Source of the DNA: Guyanagaster necrorhizus | Lineage: Eukaryota; Basidiomycota; Agaricomycetes; Agaricales; Physalacriaceae | Direction of reading: 5' to 3' | DNA: 64,000 nucleotides | Assembly: GCF_019112545.1 (NCBI RefSeq) | Contig: NW_025064905.1 | Coordinates: 62,784 to 126,783 of the forward strand | Shown: one piece after another, positions 1-10,670 of the stretch | How the letters are laid out: each line of letters opens with the position of its first letter | How positions within the stretch are numbered: the first letter of the stretch is position 1 | Made by a program: the position numbers and the translations under genes | The notes under the pieces: generated by a model | What the model saw: only the letters and a program-made list of their open reading frames with translations | Database searches by the model: none | Told to the model about the DNA's origin: nothing

Positions 1-89
1 GTTAGGATATCGATCATCTTGATTTTCCACGTCGGATAATTTTCCGGGCCCTTAAGGGGGTCAATTCTATACACGGACTGGCTATCCAT
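1..89 (-). CDS. Ty1/Copia-1 Gag, N-terminal end (partial)
   Basis: The minus strand from position 89 opens with ATG and reads MDSQSVYRIDPLKGPENYPT and then WKIKMIDIL, a typical fungal/plant Copia Gag start (the GxENYxxWKxxM motif of the UBN2/DUF4219-type Gag). It runs off the left edge of the window, so only about 29 residues are seen. CpG dinucleotides are kept here, and the same stretch in Copia-2 (54461-54547) has lost them, so this copy is much younger. It lies directly behind its own 5' LTR (173-381). Whether the rest of the element is intact cannot be seen. Confidence 0.85.
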   Translation of the reverse strand, partial: MDSQSVYRIDPLKGPENYPTWKIKMIDIL

Positions 90-172
90 GCGGTTCTACA
101 TGTGTACGTAAAGTACGAAAGAGTGCGAAGTGAGTAGCGACGTAAGTTCAGTTATGGCCGGGGCCCATAACC
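90..172 (-). other. Copia-1 leader with palindromic primer-binding region
   Basis: This is the untranslated stretch between the LTR (ends at 173 on the minus strand) and the Gag ATG. The bases next to the LTR, where the minus-strand primer should anneal, form an inverted repeat: GTTATGG at 151-157 and CCATAAC at 165-171. The same inverted repeat is kept in Copia-2 (54612-54618 and 54626-54632) although the loop has changed. I do not recognise a tRNA match. Confidence 0.5.
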
Positions 173-381
173 TGTTGTAAGTAGAGAGCAGAGTAATGTA
201 ATAGAGAACTAGAATTAGCCTCTCGAGAGAGAAACGTTCTACTTAAATACATTTCGTATTACTTCGAGATCTTTCTATGAGATACTAAATAAGTCCGGAT
301 CACGATCCAAGTCAGCTGCTGCTGACTGGCATCGTATCTTCGAGTACATTCTTGTACTCGCTCGGGATTGCTATCCCAACA
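173..381 (-). repeat. Copia-1 5' LTR (209 bp)
   Basis: On the minus strand it starts TGTTGGGATAGC and ends CAACA, so it has the TG...CA ends and the short TGTTG/CAACA terminal inverted repeat of an LTR. The homologous LTR of Copia-2 is at 54634-54833. A TATA-like box GTATTTAAGTAG lies on the minus strand at 239-250. The right flank (382 on) is the 3' part of a Gypsy LTR, so this Copia inserted into Gypsy element A. The other LTR and the target duplication lie outside the window. Confidence 0.88.
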
Positions 382-435
382 AAGAGAACTTCTGTTTATT
401 ATGTGTTTCTGCTCACATGATGCTTAGGTCTAACA
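382..435 (+). repeat. Gypsy A 5' LTR remnant (3' end only)
   Basis: These 54 bases match the end of the A 3' LTR (8198-8251) and of the B 3' LTR, finishing in TAACA. The rest of the LTR lies left of the Copia-1 insertion, outside the window. It is followed at 437 by TTAGCTCAAAGCT, the mutated primer-binding sequence of this family. Confidence 0.85.
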
Positions 436-491
436 ATTAGCTCAAAGCTTCTAGCTTCCCTTTCTTAAGCCCAATTGTGCTGAGAAACTGA

Positions 492-3400
492 ATGCCTGCT
501 CTGAACTCTACTGATCCAAACTTTGGTCAAGAGTTCTTTGAACTTCTAGCTTCCATCATCAGAACACTTTTAGGCTTACTTGTGATCATCCAGCTGTGCT
601 GGAGATGTCACTCAATTGCTGCCTAGGCTATTTGACACTACCAAGAATTCCAACACATTTGTGACATCCTATGCAACATAACCCCAGATCTACCACTATA
701 TGATATCTCAAAATCCAGAAGAATAACCTACCAGTCTCTGACCAGCCTTCTACCTAAAGCCAAGCCTAGCAGCATGTATCAGAGGGATAGTCAAGAAGAA
801 GAGAGAGAGCAGTGCTCCTCTTAACCTGGATCAGATGGAAATCAGCACACTTACATTCCAGGAGATCAAGGAATATTTATGCCAGATGCTGTACCAGATC
901 ATGAGGATGAGAAACTCCTAAAAGACTTCTTCTGTCAGTCTCTCTCCTCCAACTCTTCTACTGCCTCTCAAACCTATGGAATTGCTAACCATGCCTGAGA
1001 CTCCCTCAATACTATTAAGGTGGCTCCAAGACCCTGCAGCCTATCTAACAGAAGCAAGCATATGACAAGCCTCTTTGACTCTCACTACAGCTCTCCAGAA
1101 ACCAGCATCAGAATGGAGCAGTCACTATCAGACCAACTGATAGACCAGTGACAAGGGGAAGCAGATCAGGAGAAAGTCATTCACCAGTATTTCCTCTTCT
1201 GAGACATCAACATTCTATTCAACTATGAAGAAGCAGTCAGACAAAAAAAATAGCAATGATGACAAGCCTCCAATGAGCATGCCTAAGCCTTCAGTACACT
1301 CAAGTGGCAAATCCTGGAGGAGAGCCAGCAGGCTAGGGAAGCCACAGCCCATGATGCATACAGTCAAAGTCAGCAGTGACAAGTCAAGAGAGAGTGTATC
1401 CAGGCCAGATCCCCAGACTGGTATGGGCTCTATTCACAGCTCTTGCTCTTGACCCCTGTCTTCCATGAGCCCAGCACAACAGAAAGTGACCCATAGAACA
1501 GGCCCACAGAGGTCTTTACTACCAGCAAAGCAGGAAGATGGGGAGACAATGGAATTCTCCCTCCCCCTTGAAATGATGTCCCAAAACCTACCACCTACCT
1601 CTCATCCCTTGAATATCCTCCTCCTCAGTGAACCTCCAGTGTTGATACTACATTTGAGGATGATGAGTCTATTCTCAGGTACTATGGATTATGAGTACCT
1701 CTCAATGTCCACATCTCTGTCCAAGCACTCCAAGAATACTTGAGGAGTTGGGTTGTCCAACAGTTTCTTGACAAGGAATACTACTGAAACTTCCACTTTT
1801 ATAGTGAGTGAGTGGAGGCAGTGTAAGCAACAGGAGGCAACCAATATGACTCAAGCATTGGAAGCTGCCCTGCAGCAGCCTACATTGATCTCATCATCCC
1901 AGGCCATTCAAGCTCTATCACTGGATTCAGTATCCAGCTGAAGCAGTGGATCAACAAAGACCATCCAACCACCAGAGGATGAGGAGAGTATCTTCAACCC
2001 ACTCACCACTTTCCTTCTTGAGGATGATGAGGAGGCCAAAGAGAAAACTGAGAGCAGCAAGGCCCCATGGGCAGGGAGAGAGCTGGCCTACTTCATAATG
2101 GAGGACACTGATGAAGAAGTGCTAGAAGAAGAAATACAGAATGCAAGGGTACAAGAGTATCAGGAGTGGTATGAACAGGGGGTAGCATTCTTGTGGCACA
2201 ATTCCCACTAGTTGGGGTCATGTCTTAGTAAACTATATATTATTGCTGAACTAGCTGAATGAACAGAAATTCTGTGAAATGCTACTACAGCATATGCAGC
2301 CAAACAATACAATAAATGACATCCCAAGGATCAGGTTGGCATAGTACTGAAATATCAGCTACCACTCTTGATCCAACCAATACTATAGTCACCCCCTGTC
2401 ACCCTGAAATGAGCCAAGTATATGACTCTGTCAATCCACAGCATGTTTTCATACTCTGCTCCTTTGATCTGATTGACAGTAATGTGATTGTCTCAATCCT
2501 GACCACAGCTGGCCAGCTGATATCTGAATCTCTAGACTGGCAAGAGGAGCAGAACTCTAAGGGTCCAGCCTCCACCCAATGAAGTAATAGGCAGTGGTAC
2601 CAGAAAAGAACCAATCCAGGATAACTCCAAGGCAGTCTGACTAGGGTTTATAGTGAGGAATGACATCATTGTCCAAAAGGAGGCTGTACTACAGAGGAGT
2701 CCTGTTGCAGATGACAACTCACTTCACTTATTCTCTGGACTGCTGAATGAATAGAGATGTCCCTCTTTTTCAGATTGGCTCAATCCAATAGGCATGTTGC
2801 CTAATGACACTGCCATACTATAGTGCTGATCTGACCTGCTCTGCAAACCTCATCTCTTTAAAGAGGCATCCAATGATATCAACCAATTCCTAATTGATTA
2901 TGAATAATACTTCAAAGTCTATATTAGATACCTCAGGACAGATATGAACAAAGTAGTCTTTGCTGCCTCATACCTCAAGGAGAAGGCCAAAACATGGTAG
3001 ATCCTTGTTTCCTCAAACTTTTGATCAACCACTAGAGAGCACTATTGATATCTCTCATGGCCAGTCTTTAAACAAATATTGCATGACAAATTCATTGATC
3101 TAGCAGTACAAAAAGTGCACAAGCAGAAGATCAAAGAGTATAAAATAGGCAATAAAGCAGTGACAGACTACTTCAACAAGCTAGAGTGACTCATGAAGCT
3201 TGCTGGCATTCAAGATGACATGGCCAATGACAGATGAATGGTCAAGGCCCTCAAGAGAGGAGTCCTCTCCTTATATGTCATGATGATCTCTGCCATCAGT
3301 ATCAAAGCCCTGATACCAGTCAGATATGATAAATGGAAAGAACAGATCATCAAAATGTATAAGGAGCAACAAAGGCAGAAAGTGGAACAATCAACCCTAT

Positions 3401-3746
3401 AAGACTACACCAAGAAGTCGACCCTGCTAACCTCTAACAACACCAAATTGCCAGGAATAACTGCTGAGAAATCATCAGGACCCTTGACAGCCTCAATTTA
3501 TGGCATGCAAAAACAGAAACAGAAACCATGTACACAGAGGCTGAAAGGCCAATAGATATTGACCATATAAAGAAGAAAGGCAAATGTTTCAACTGTGGGC
3601 AAAAAGGCCATATGGCTAAAGATTTTCCAAAGAAGAAATAAACCTGAAAAGACATCTAGGCACAAATTGCTGAGTTGCAGAAGGAAGAAGAAGAACTTGG
3701 CATAGAAACTAAAGTGGAGGAGATAAAAGATGAGGCCAGTCAGTGA
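492..3746 (+). pseudogene. Gypsy A ORF1/Gag, decayed
   Basis: The ATG at 492 opens the ORF1 frame: MPALNSTDPNFGQEFFELLA followed by the hydrophobic stretch IIRTLLGLLVIIQLC, matching the membrane segment of B ORF1, then a stop in the AWIVRHY region. The capsid-like part lies at about 2780-3370 (KAKTW.ILVSSNF-like). A zinc knuckle with the spacing C-x2-C-x4-H is readable near 3585-3630. The Gag stop TGA is at 3744-3746, at the same place as in B. Many stops in all frames make it non-coding. Confidence 0.85.
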
Positions 3747-6700
3747 GTGATTCTACTGAGCTGGCCAAAGGACTTCATGGTGTGTAAACTACAGCCATTA
3801 GTCAGACTGATAATGTTTCTGTAGTTACTCCTATGCCTAAAATATCTATGCATTCAAATATACCTCAGTTACCACACACTAAAGAATCACTGAATGAACA
3901 CACTCAACCACTCATAGGCTGAACAAGAGCAGAGGGCCTTAATAGCTGGCTCAAGCTGTTCAATACAGAATGGATTTGAAGAGCCATCAAGGATATGAGA
4001 GACAAAGCAGCAGCAAAAGCAGTACTCAAAAATTGAGTCCACAAGACTCAAGTCAAAGAAATAATTGACAACATGATTGAAGGAATGAAGAAGGCCAAAT
4101 AATGCCAGGCATTGGAATGACTCAATAAGCTCCAGAGACCAAAAAAGTTCATTTGATAGTCCAAAACCCTGGAACAAGATCTCATAACCAAGGCCCAACT
4201 TGAGACACTCATGTCTCATAGCATCTATTCAGTTACTGCATTAATTGACAGTGGCTGCACTGGCAGCTTGATCAACCATGCTTTCATCACCAAGCACAAA
4301 ATACCTATGCAAGCCACTGCAGCTCCAATTTCAGTCTATAACATGGATGGAACCAAAAACTAAGCCAGGTCAATCACCAAATTCATTGAACTCAGACTCA
4401 CAATTGGTGATCACTCAGAACAAATCAACTTGGCTGTAACTGATTTAGGAACCAAGGAGGTTTTTCTTGGTCATGACTGGTTGATTCACCACAATCCACT
4501 TATCAACTGGAAAACCAGTCAAATCACATTTGCTTAGTGCTGCTGTCAGAAAATCCCATTTGAATTGCTCAACAAAGACTCAGAAGACTGATGGGATGAG
4601 GAGATGGAAGACAGAGAAACAATCCTCACAGTCAACCTGCAAAAAGCTATGCACATCCATGCAATACATCATGCCAATAACTTAGCCACCAAGGCAAATG
4701 TAGGAAAGAGCAAGAAAACATTTGAAGAAATGATGCCAGAGTGGGCATGAGACTTCAGAGACCTATTCAAAAAGAAGAGTTTTGACAAACTCCCTGAGTC
4801 AAAATCATGGGACCATGCTATTGAGCTAATCCCTAACACTAATGCCAACCTCAACTGCAAGACCTATCCACTTGAAAACAATGAACAACAGGAGCTTGAT
4901 AAGTTCCTCAATGAAAACCTAACTAGTAGAAGAATATGACCATTGAAATCTCCCATAGCATCCCCTTTCTTCTTCATTAAAAAGAAGGACAGCAAACTCC
5001 AGCCAGTTCAGAACTATCAGAAGCTTAATAAAATGATGATCAAAAATTGTTATCTCCTTTTGTTAATCTCAGAACTAATGGACAATCTTAGAGAGGCTAA
5101 ATATTACACAAAGCTTGATGTCCAGTAGGAATATAATAATATGTGAATAAAGGAAGAGGATAAATGGAAAGCAGCATTCCAAACCAACTGAGGGCTATTC
5201 AAGCCAATGGTTATGTTTTTTGGACTTACTAATTTGCCCACCACCTTTCAGTGGATGATGAATGACATCTTTAAGAACCTCATTGCCACCAGAAAGGTGA
5301 CCATCTATCTCAATGATATCCTTATCATATCAAAAACACAGGAGGAGCATAGAAAGTTAGTATGTCAAGTACTGACACTAATGAGGAAACACAAGTTGTT
5401 TCTCAAGGCAGAAAAATACAAGTTTAAGGTACTCAAAACCAAGTACCTAGGGGTCATCATCAGCAAAGGAAGTATATGAATGAACCTTATCAAAGTAGCT
5501 GGCATCACTGAATAGCCAGAGCCTATCAAAAAAAGAGAACTTCAATCCTTCTTAGGCTTTACAAACTTCTACTGATGCTTCATTAAGGACTATAGCAAAA
5601 TAGTCTGCCCCATGACACAGTTAACCAGTAATGCACCCTGGACATGAGGCCTACCCCAACAGGCAGTCTTTGATGACCTCAAATGATGATTATCAGAAGA
5701 TGTGATCCTTGCCATTCCAACTCAAGATGAGAAGTTCTGTGTCAAGACCAATGTAAGTGAAGGAGCAATCAGCACTGTCCTCTCCTAAAAACAGGATAGC
5801 TGATGGTGACCAGTTGCATTCCTCTCCAAAGTCTTGATCACCATAGAATGCAACTATAAAATATATGATAAGGAGCTGCTCACTATAATGCTTACCCTGA
5901 AAGAATAGCAGCATTATCTGATTGATGCCAATGAAGTCTTTGAGATCTGGACAGACCATCAGAATCTCTGATACTTCTGACAACTACAGAAACTAAATTG
6001 CTGGCAAGCCAGATAGGTAACCAAACTCAGCCAGTATCAATACATGTTGCACCACAAAGCTGGTGTAGCAAACAAGAAGGCCAACCTCCTCAGCTGGCAG
6101 GCTGATTATGATCAAGAGGGAAACAATAATGAGAGAATCATATTATTGAAGCCTGAACACTTCCAGACAATGATCATGCCAACCAAAGAGGAGATTCATA
6201 AATGGATTAAAAGCACCATGAGGGATGCAAAGAAGTGGAACCAATGAGTGGCTCTATCACTCAATCATGAACAGAGAATGAGAAAGGAGAATGGGATGAT
6301 CTGCTACAATGAGCAGATCTATATTCTCAGAGATCAAGAGCTTTGAGGCAAAATCATCATCACATGTCATGATCATGCAACTGTCAGTCACTCAGGCATT
6401 GCCAAGACAAAGGAGCTTGTCCTATAGGAGTATTGGTGGCCCAAGATAGGCCAAGACATTGAATGATATGTTAAAGTGTATGAGACTTGCCAACAAGGCA
6501 AATCTTCCACTCAGCCATGTGCTGCACTATTCTACTCAAATAAGGTACTATCATTGCTATAGTTCTATATTTCAGTAAATATGATCACCAGACTGTCAGA
6601 CTACAATGGCTATGATGCCATTATTGTCATTATTGATTATTTCTCTAAAGCAATCATTCTGATTGCCTGTTCCACAGAATTAATCTCAGAGGGATAGGCA

Positions 6701-7733
6701 AAGATCCTTCAGGATGAAGTATATGCCAAATATAGCATGTCTCAAGTGGTCATTTCAGACAGAGGCCTGCAATTCATCTCTAAATTCTTAGATGACTTAT
6801 ACAAACTCTTCAACATCAAATGCAATACCTCAACCACTTATCATCCACAAACAGACAGACAAACAGAATGAGTGAATCAAGAAGTGAAGAAATACCTTTG
6901 CCTCTTCATCAATTACTGACAAGATGACTAGGTGGAGTGGCTAGCCCTTGCCACCTTTCAGCACAACAATTATATACACTCAGCTATAGGCAAAATGCCC
7001 TTCTTTATTAACTTTGACCAACACCTCCATGTCACCCAAATGGAACACAGACACACTATGACACCAGCCTTAAGTGATTTTGCCACTACAATAGCTAAAA
7101 TCCATGCTAAAACCAAGATAGCCCTTGAAAAGGCTGCCAACACAATGAAAAAACAGTACAACAAATATCACCATACTGTCTATGAATATTTAGTCAACAA
7201 TAAAGTTTGGCTGGACATAATGAATCTTTATCTTCTCTATCCAAAACAGAAACTGGCCAACAAATGAACAGGACCATTCCCTATTCTCACTAAAGTCAGT
7301 GTCTCAGCTTATAAATTATACCTTCTGACTACCTGAAAGATTCATGATGTCTTCAATGAGACATTATTGACCTTCTACATCATGCCCACATTTCCAAATC
7401 AAGAACAACTGCTTCCACTGCCACCTGACCTGATCAATGACAAGGAACATTATGAAATTGATCAAATCCTACAATACAAACTATGAAAGGCCAAGATGAA
7501 AGGCAGAGAGATGATGACCACAGTTGACTATCTGGTTAGTTGGAAGGAATATAGCTCAGAATCAAACCAATGGGTCAATGAAAAACAAATAAATGCTGAT
7601 GATGCAATCTGAGACTATAAACATACTTACAAACAGGAGCATTGATCAACTTAATAGTCAATGTCTTCATGAATCTTATGAGAAGAAGGGCAGGTTATCT
7701 GCTCTCAGGATGCCAGAACTTATCTCTAAATTA
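3747..7733 (+). pseudogene. Gypsy A Pol (PR-RT-RNaseH-IN-chromodomain), decayed
   Basis: The protease is recognisable at about 4215-4545 (ALIDSGCTGS, then LGHDWLIHHNPL). RT is at 4940-5600, including MFFGLTNLPTTFQWMMNDIF and YLNDILIIS, where the usual YLDD has become YLND by a G-to-A change. RNase H is at 5640-6110, the integrase HHCC and core at 6300-7270, and the chromodomain at 7390-7620. Stop codons interrupt every domain. Near the end, between positions equivalent to the last two dozen residues of B Pol, there are about 100 extra bases (about 7625-7725) that B lacks. Confidence 0.88.
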
Positions 7734-7766
7734 ACTATCAGAATGATGGTCTTAAGAAGAGGGTAA

Positions 7767-8251
7767 TGTTATGATTTTTACTTATTTATACCTTTTATTT
7801 GACTCATTTATATCTTTTATTCAAGGACTGACCTCTATTCTGCTTAGTCAGGGTGTCTAGACCAGTGCTTAGAACTGTAGGATAAGGCTTAGTCATCATA
7901 ACAGCCAAGTCCATCATTGTCTTTCAACACAGCAACACAACTTGACAATGCATAAAGACTCTTTTATATACAGTAACAACACTCAAGGACAATGAGCATA
8001 AAAAGCTCAATAATGCACAAAAGGAAGTAGTATAATTATAACTTGTATAGTATTTAAGTAGGCTCACTCTTGCTGGTATTTTTCAGCTTCAAGCTAAAGT
8101 TTATTCTTACACCATTCTATACTCAAGCTGATTCTAAGGCCTTATAACACATTGATTAGAATATGCATCAGTGAACTCAGTCAATCTCCCAAAGTGCAAG
8201 GGGACTTCTGTTTATCATGTGTTTCTGCTCACATGATGCTTGAGTCTAACA
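7767..8251 (+). repeat. Gypsy A 3' LTR (485 bp)
   Basis: It starts TGTTATGATTTTT and ends CTAACA, preceded by a purine-rich tract (AAGAAGAGGGTAA). It contains the TATA-like GTATTTAAGTAGGC near 8050 and, about 30 nt later, CAGCTTCAAGCTAAAG, the predicted transcript start. A 33-nt hairpin lies at 8178-8210. It is about 54 bp longer than the B LTR. Confidence 0.88.
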
Positions 8252-10175
8252 ATTTTCCTCTCTGGCATACTTCATATCCTTTTACATATTGTTTGATGTC
8301 TTGGCTGAGTTTTAGCTATCAATATTTCTATAATATAAGCTCTTTGATTTTCACAATACCTGAGTGCCCTGTGGTTGCATAATTATAGCAGGTGGCAATG
8401 ATTTCTCCTCACAATTGTTGGTCTCTTAGAATATAGATCTGTCCATTATAATAGATCATCCCTTCTTCTTTTGTCATTCCTCATTTGTGATTCAACAATA
8501 GAGCTATATGTTAGTCTCACTTACTGCTATCCCTCATGGCACTCTTGATCCATTGATGGATCTCTTTCTCTATTGGCATTATCATGGCCTGAAAGTGTTT
8601 AAGTTTTAACAATACCACTCTCTCATTGTCATTTCCTCTCTGGTCATGATCAGCTTGTTGGCTAAGTAAGTCCACTTTCTTATTGGCTGTCTCAGCCTTG
8701 TGATGAAGGGTGTATTTGTACTGGAACAGTTCTATTACCCAGTGCACTTGCTATTGATTGAGCTTCTGGGGTTGACAGAAATATCAGAGGTTCTGGTGGT
8801 TGGTCCAGATCTTGAACATTTGCATTATCCTAATCAGATAATGTCATCATTTCTCTAAGGCTAGCATTATAGCAAGTAGTTCCTTATTATAAATTTCATA
8901 GTTCCATTCAGTGATGGTCAGAGCCTTAGAAAGAAAGGCTACTGGTCATCACTTCCTGTCTTGCTTCTAAAATAGTACAGCCCCAATAGCCTCTTTGCTC
9001 AAATCAGCTTTGATTTGAAATTTCCCTTCTTGAGTTAGGATTGTGAGAATGACATCTTCAGTGAATCATCATTTTAAATCATCAAATGCAACTTGTTGGA
9101 AGTGTTTCAGCTCTATAGGGCATTACTGGTCAGTTGAGTCATTGAACATATAATCTTGCTGTAATCCTGAATGAAACACTGATAGAAGTTAGTGAATTCT
9201 AGAAAGGACTGTAACTCCTTCTTTTTAGTTGGCTCCAGCCACTCTGTTACTCCTGCTATCTTGATGGAGTCTATCTGTATACTTTTCTCACTGATGATTA
9301 CCCTTAGATACTCTATTTCTAGTACTTTAAATTCACACTTTTCTGCTTTAAGGAAAAGTTTGTGCTTCCACATGAGTTCAAGCACTTGCTGCACTAGTCA
9401 CCAATGTTCTGTCCAGTTATTGAACATGATAAGGATGTCATCAAGATAAATAGTGACCTTTCTCATGGCAATGAGATTTTTGAAAATGTCATTCATCATC
9501 CACTAGAAGATTGTCAGTGAGTTGGTGAGCCCAAAGAATATTACAGTGGATTTGAATAACTCTCAATTTGTATGGAATGCTGCCTTCCATTTATCCCCCT
9601 TCTTAATTTGTATGTTGTTATAGCCTCACCAGACATCCAGTTTCATGTAGTACTGGACTCTGTGAAGCTTGTCTATTAGTTCTGAGATCAAAGAAAGTGG
9701 ATAGTGATTCTTAATCATCATCTCATTCAACTTTCAATAATTCTGTACTGGTCAGAGTTTACTATCCTTCTTTTTGATGAAGAAGAATAGTGATGCCATT
9801 AGAGACTTCAATGGTTGGATCCATCTGCTAGAAAGGTTCTCATCCAGAAACTTGTCAAGTTCCTATTGCTCATAGTTGCTGAGTGAATAGATCTTGCAAT
9901 CAAGATTGGCATTAGCATTGAGGATTAGCTCAATTGTGTGATTCCAGGGCTTGGGTTCTGGTAACTCATGGAAACTTTTCTTGTTGAACAAGTCTCAGTA
10001 GTCCTGGGCTCACTTGAGAACCATCTCTTCAAATGTCTTTTTTTTCTTTCTGGCATTGGCTTTTGCTGCTAAGTCATTGGGATAATGTACTGCCTGAATG
10101 TGTAATGCCTGCTATATGTCAACAGTGAGTATTGTTTTGCCATCTTTTATTTCTTTGTTCTATTGATCCTCTGAG
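8252..10175 (-). pseudogene. Gypsy C Pol fragment: integrase N-terminus to protease/RT linker
   Basis: Read on the minus strand this is the middle of a decayed Pol. From left to right it holds the integrase zinc-finger region (about 8260-8500), the RNase H/integrase linker (8517-8747, with LHHKAETANKKVDLLSQQAD), RNase H, RT (9113-9900) and the linker towards protease. It is cut on the left by insertion of A and on the right by insertion of D. The remaining N-terminal part of the same Pol resumes at 18316. Essentially no CpG is left and several stops are present. Confidence 0.85.
10171..10175. repeat. Target-site duplication of Gypsy D, left (CTGAG)
   Basis: CTGAG directly abuts the left LTR of D. 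An identical CTGAG follows the right LTR at 18316-18320. Removing D plus one copy rejoins element C in frame with B (codons for the acidic linker after the protease), which confirms the insertion. Confidence 0.92.
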
Positions 10176-10637
10176 TGTTAGACCCAAGCATCATGTGAGT
10201 AGAAACATGTGATAAACAGAAGCTACCTTGCACTTTGGGTAATCATCTGAGTTCACTTGATGTGCTTCTGGATCAGTATGTCACAAGATCAAAGAGAATC
10301 AGCTTGAGAGTAGAATGGTGTGAATAAACTTTAGCTTGAAGCTGGGTTTTACCAGTAAAAGTGAGCCTCTTAAATACTGTACAAGTCCTGTGCTAAATAT
10401 ACTGTTACTAATTGTGTATTGTTGGGTCCTTTGTGCTCATTGTCCTTAAGCATCATTACTGTATATAAAAGGGTGATTGTGCATTGTTGGGCAACACTGT
10501 TGTGTCAAAAGACAATGACTGACTTGGCTCTTTATAATGACTAAGCCTTATCTCATGGTCTAAAGTGCCTGTGTTTAGCACCCTGACTAAGCATAAATAG
10601 GGGTCAATCAAGAAAGGAAATGGAAAAAATTATAACA
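10176..10637 (-). repeat. Gypsy D 3' LTR (462 bp)
   Basis: It begins TGTTAGACCC and ends ATTATAACA on the plus strand, and is flanked on the right by TTACCCTCTCC, the complement of the polypurine tract. The conserved hairpin is at 10217-10249. It pairs with the LTR at 17854-18315, which has the same length. Confidence 0.93.
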
Positions 10638-10670
10638 TTACCCTCTCCTTAAAACCATTGTCTCAATGGC

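Larger units (their letters stand above)
382..8251 (+). mobile_element. Gypsy element A, degenerate, nearly full length
   Basis: The order is LTR remnant, ORF1/Gag, Pol with chromodomain, polypurine tract, 3' LTR, the same as in element B. The whole internal region aligns to B by eye but almost every CpG has become TpG or CpA and the frames carry many TGA/TAG/TAA stops. It is dead. It lies inside the integrase region of element C: its 3' LTR is followed directly (8252) by minus-strand integrase sequence. The left target duplication is not visible because Copia-1 and the window edge intervene. Confidence 0.9.
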
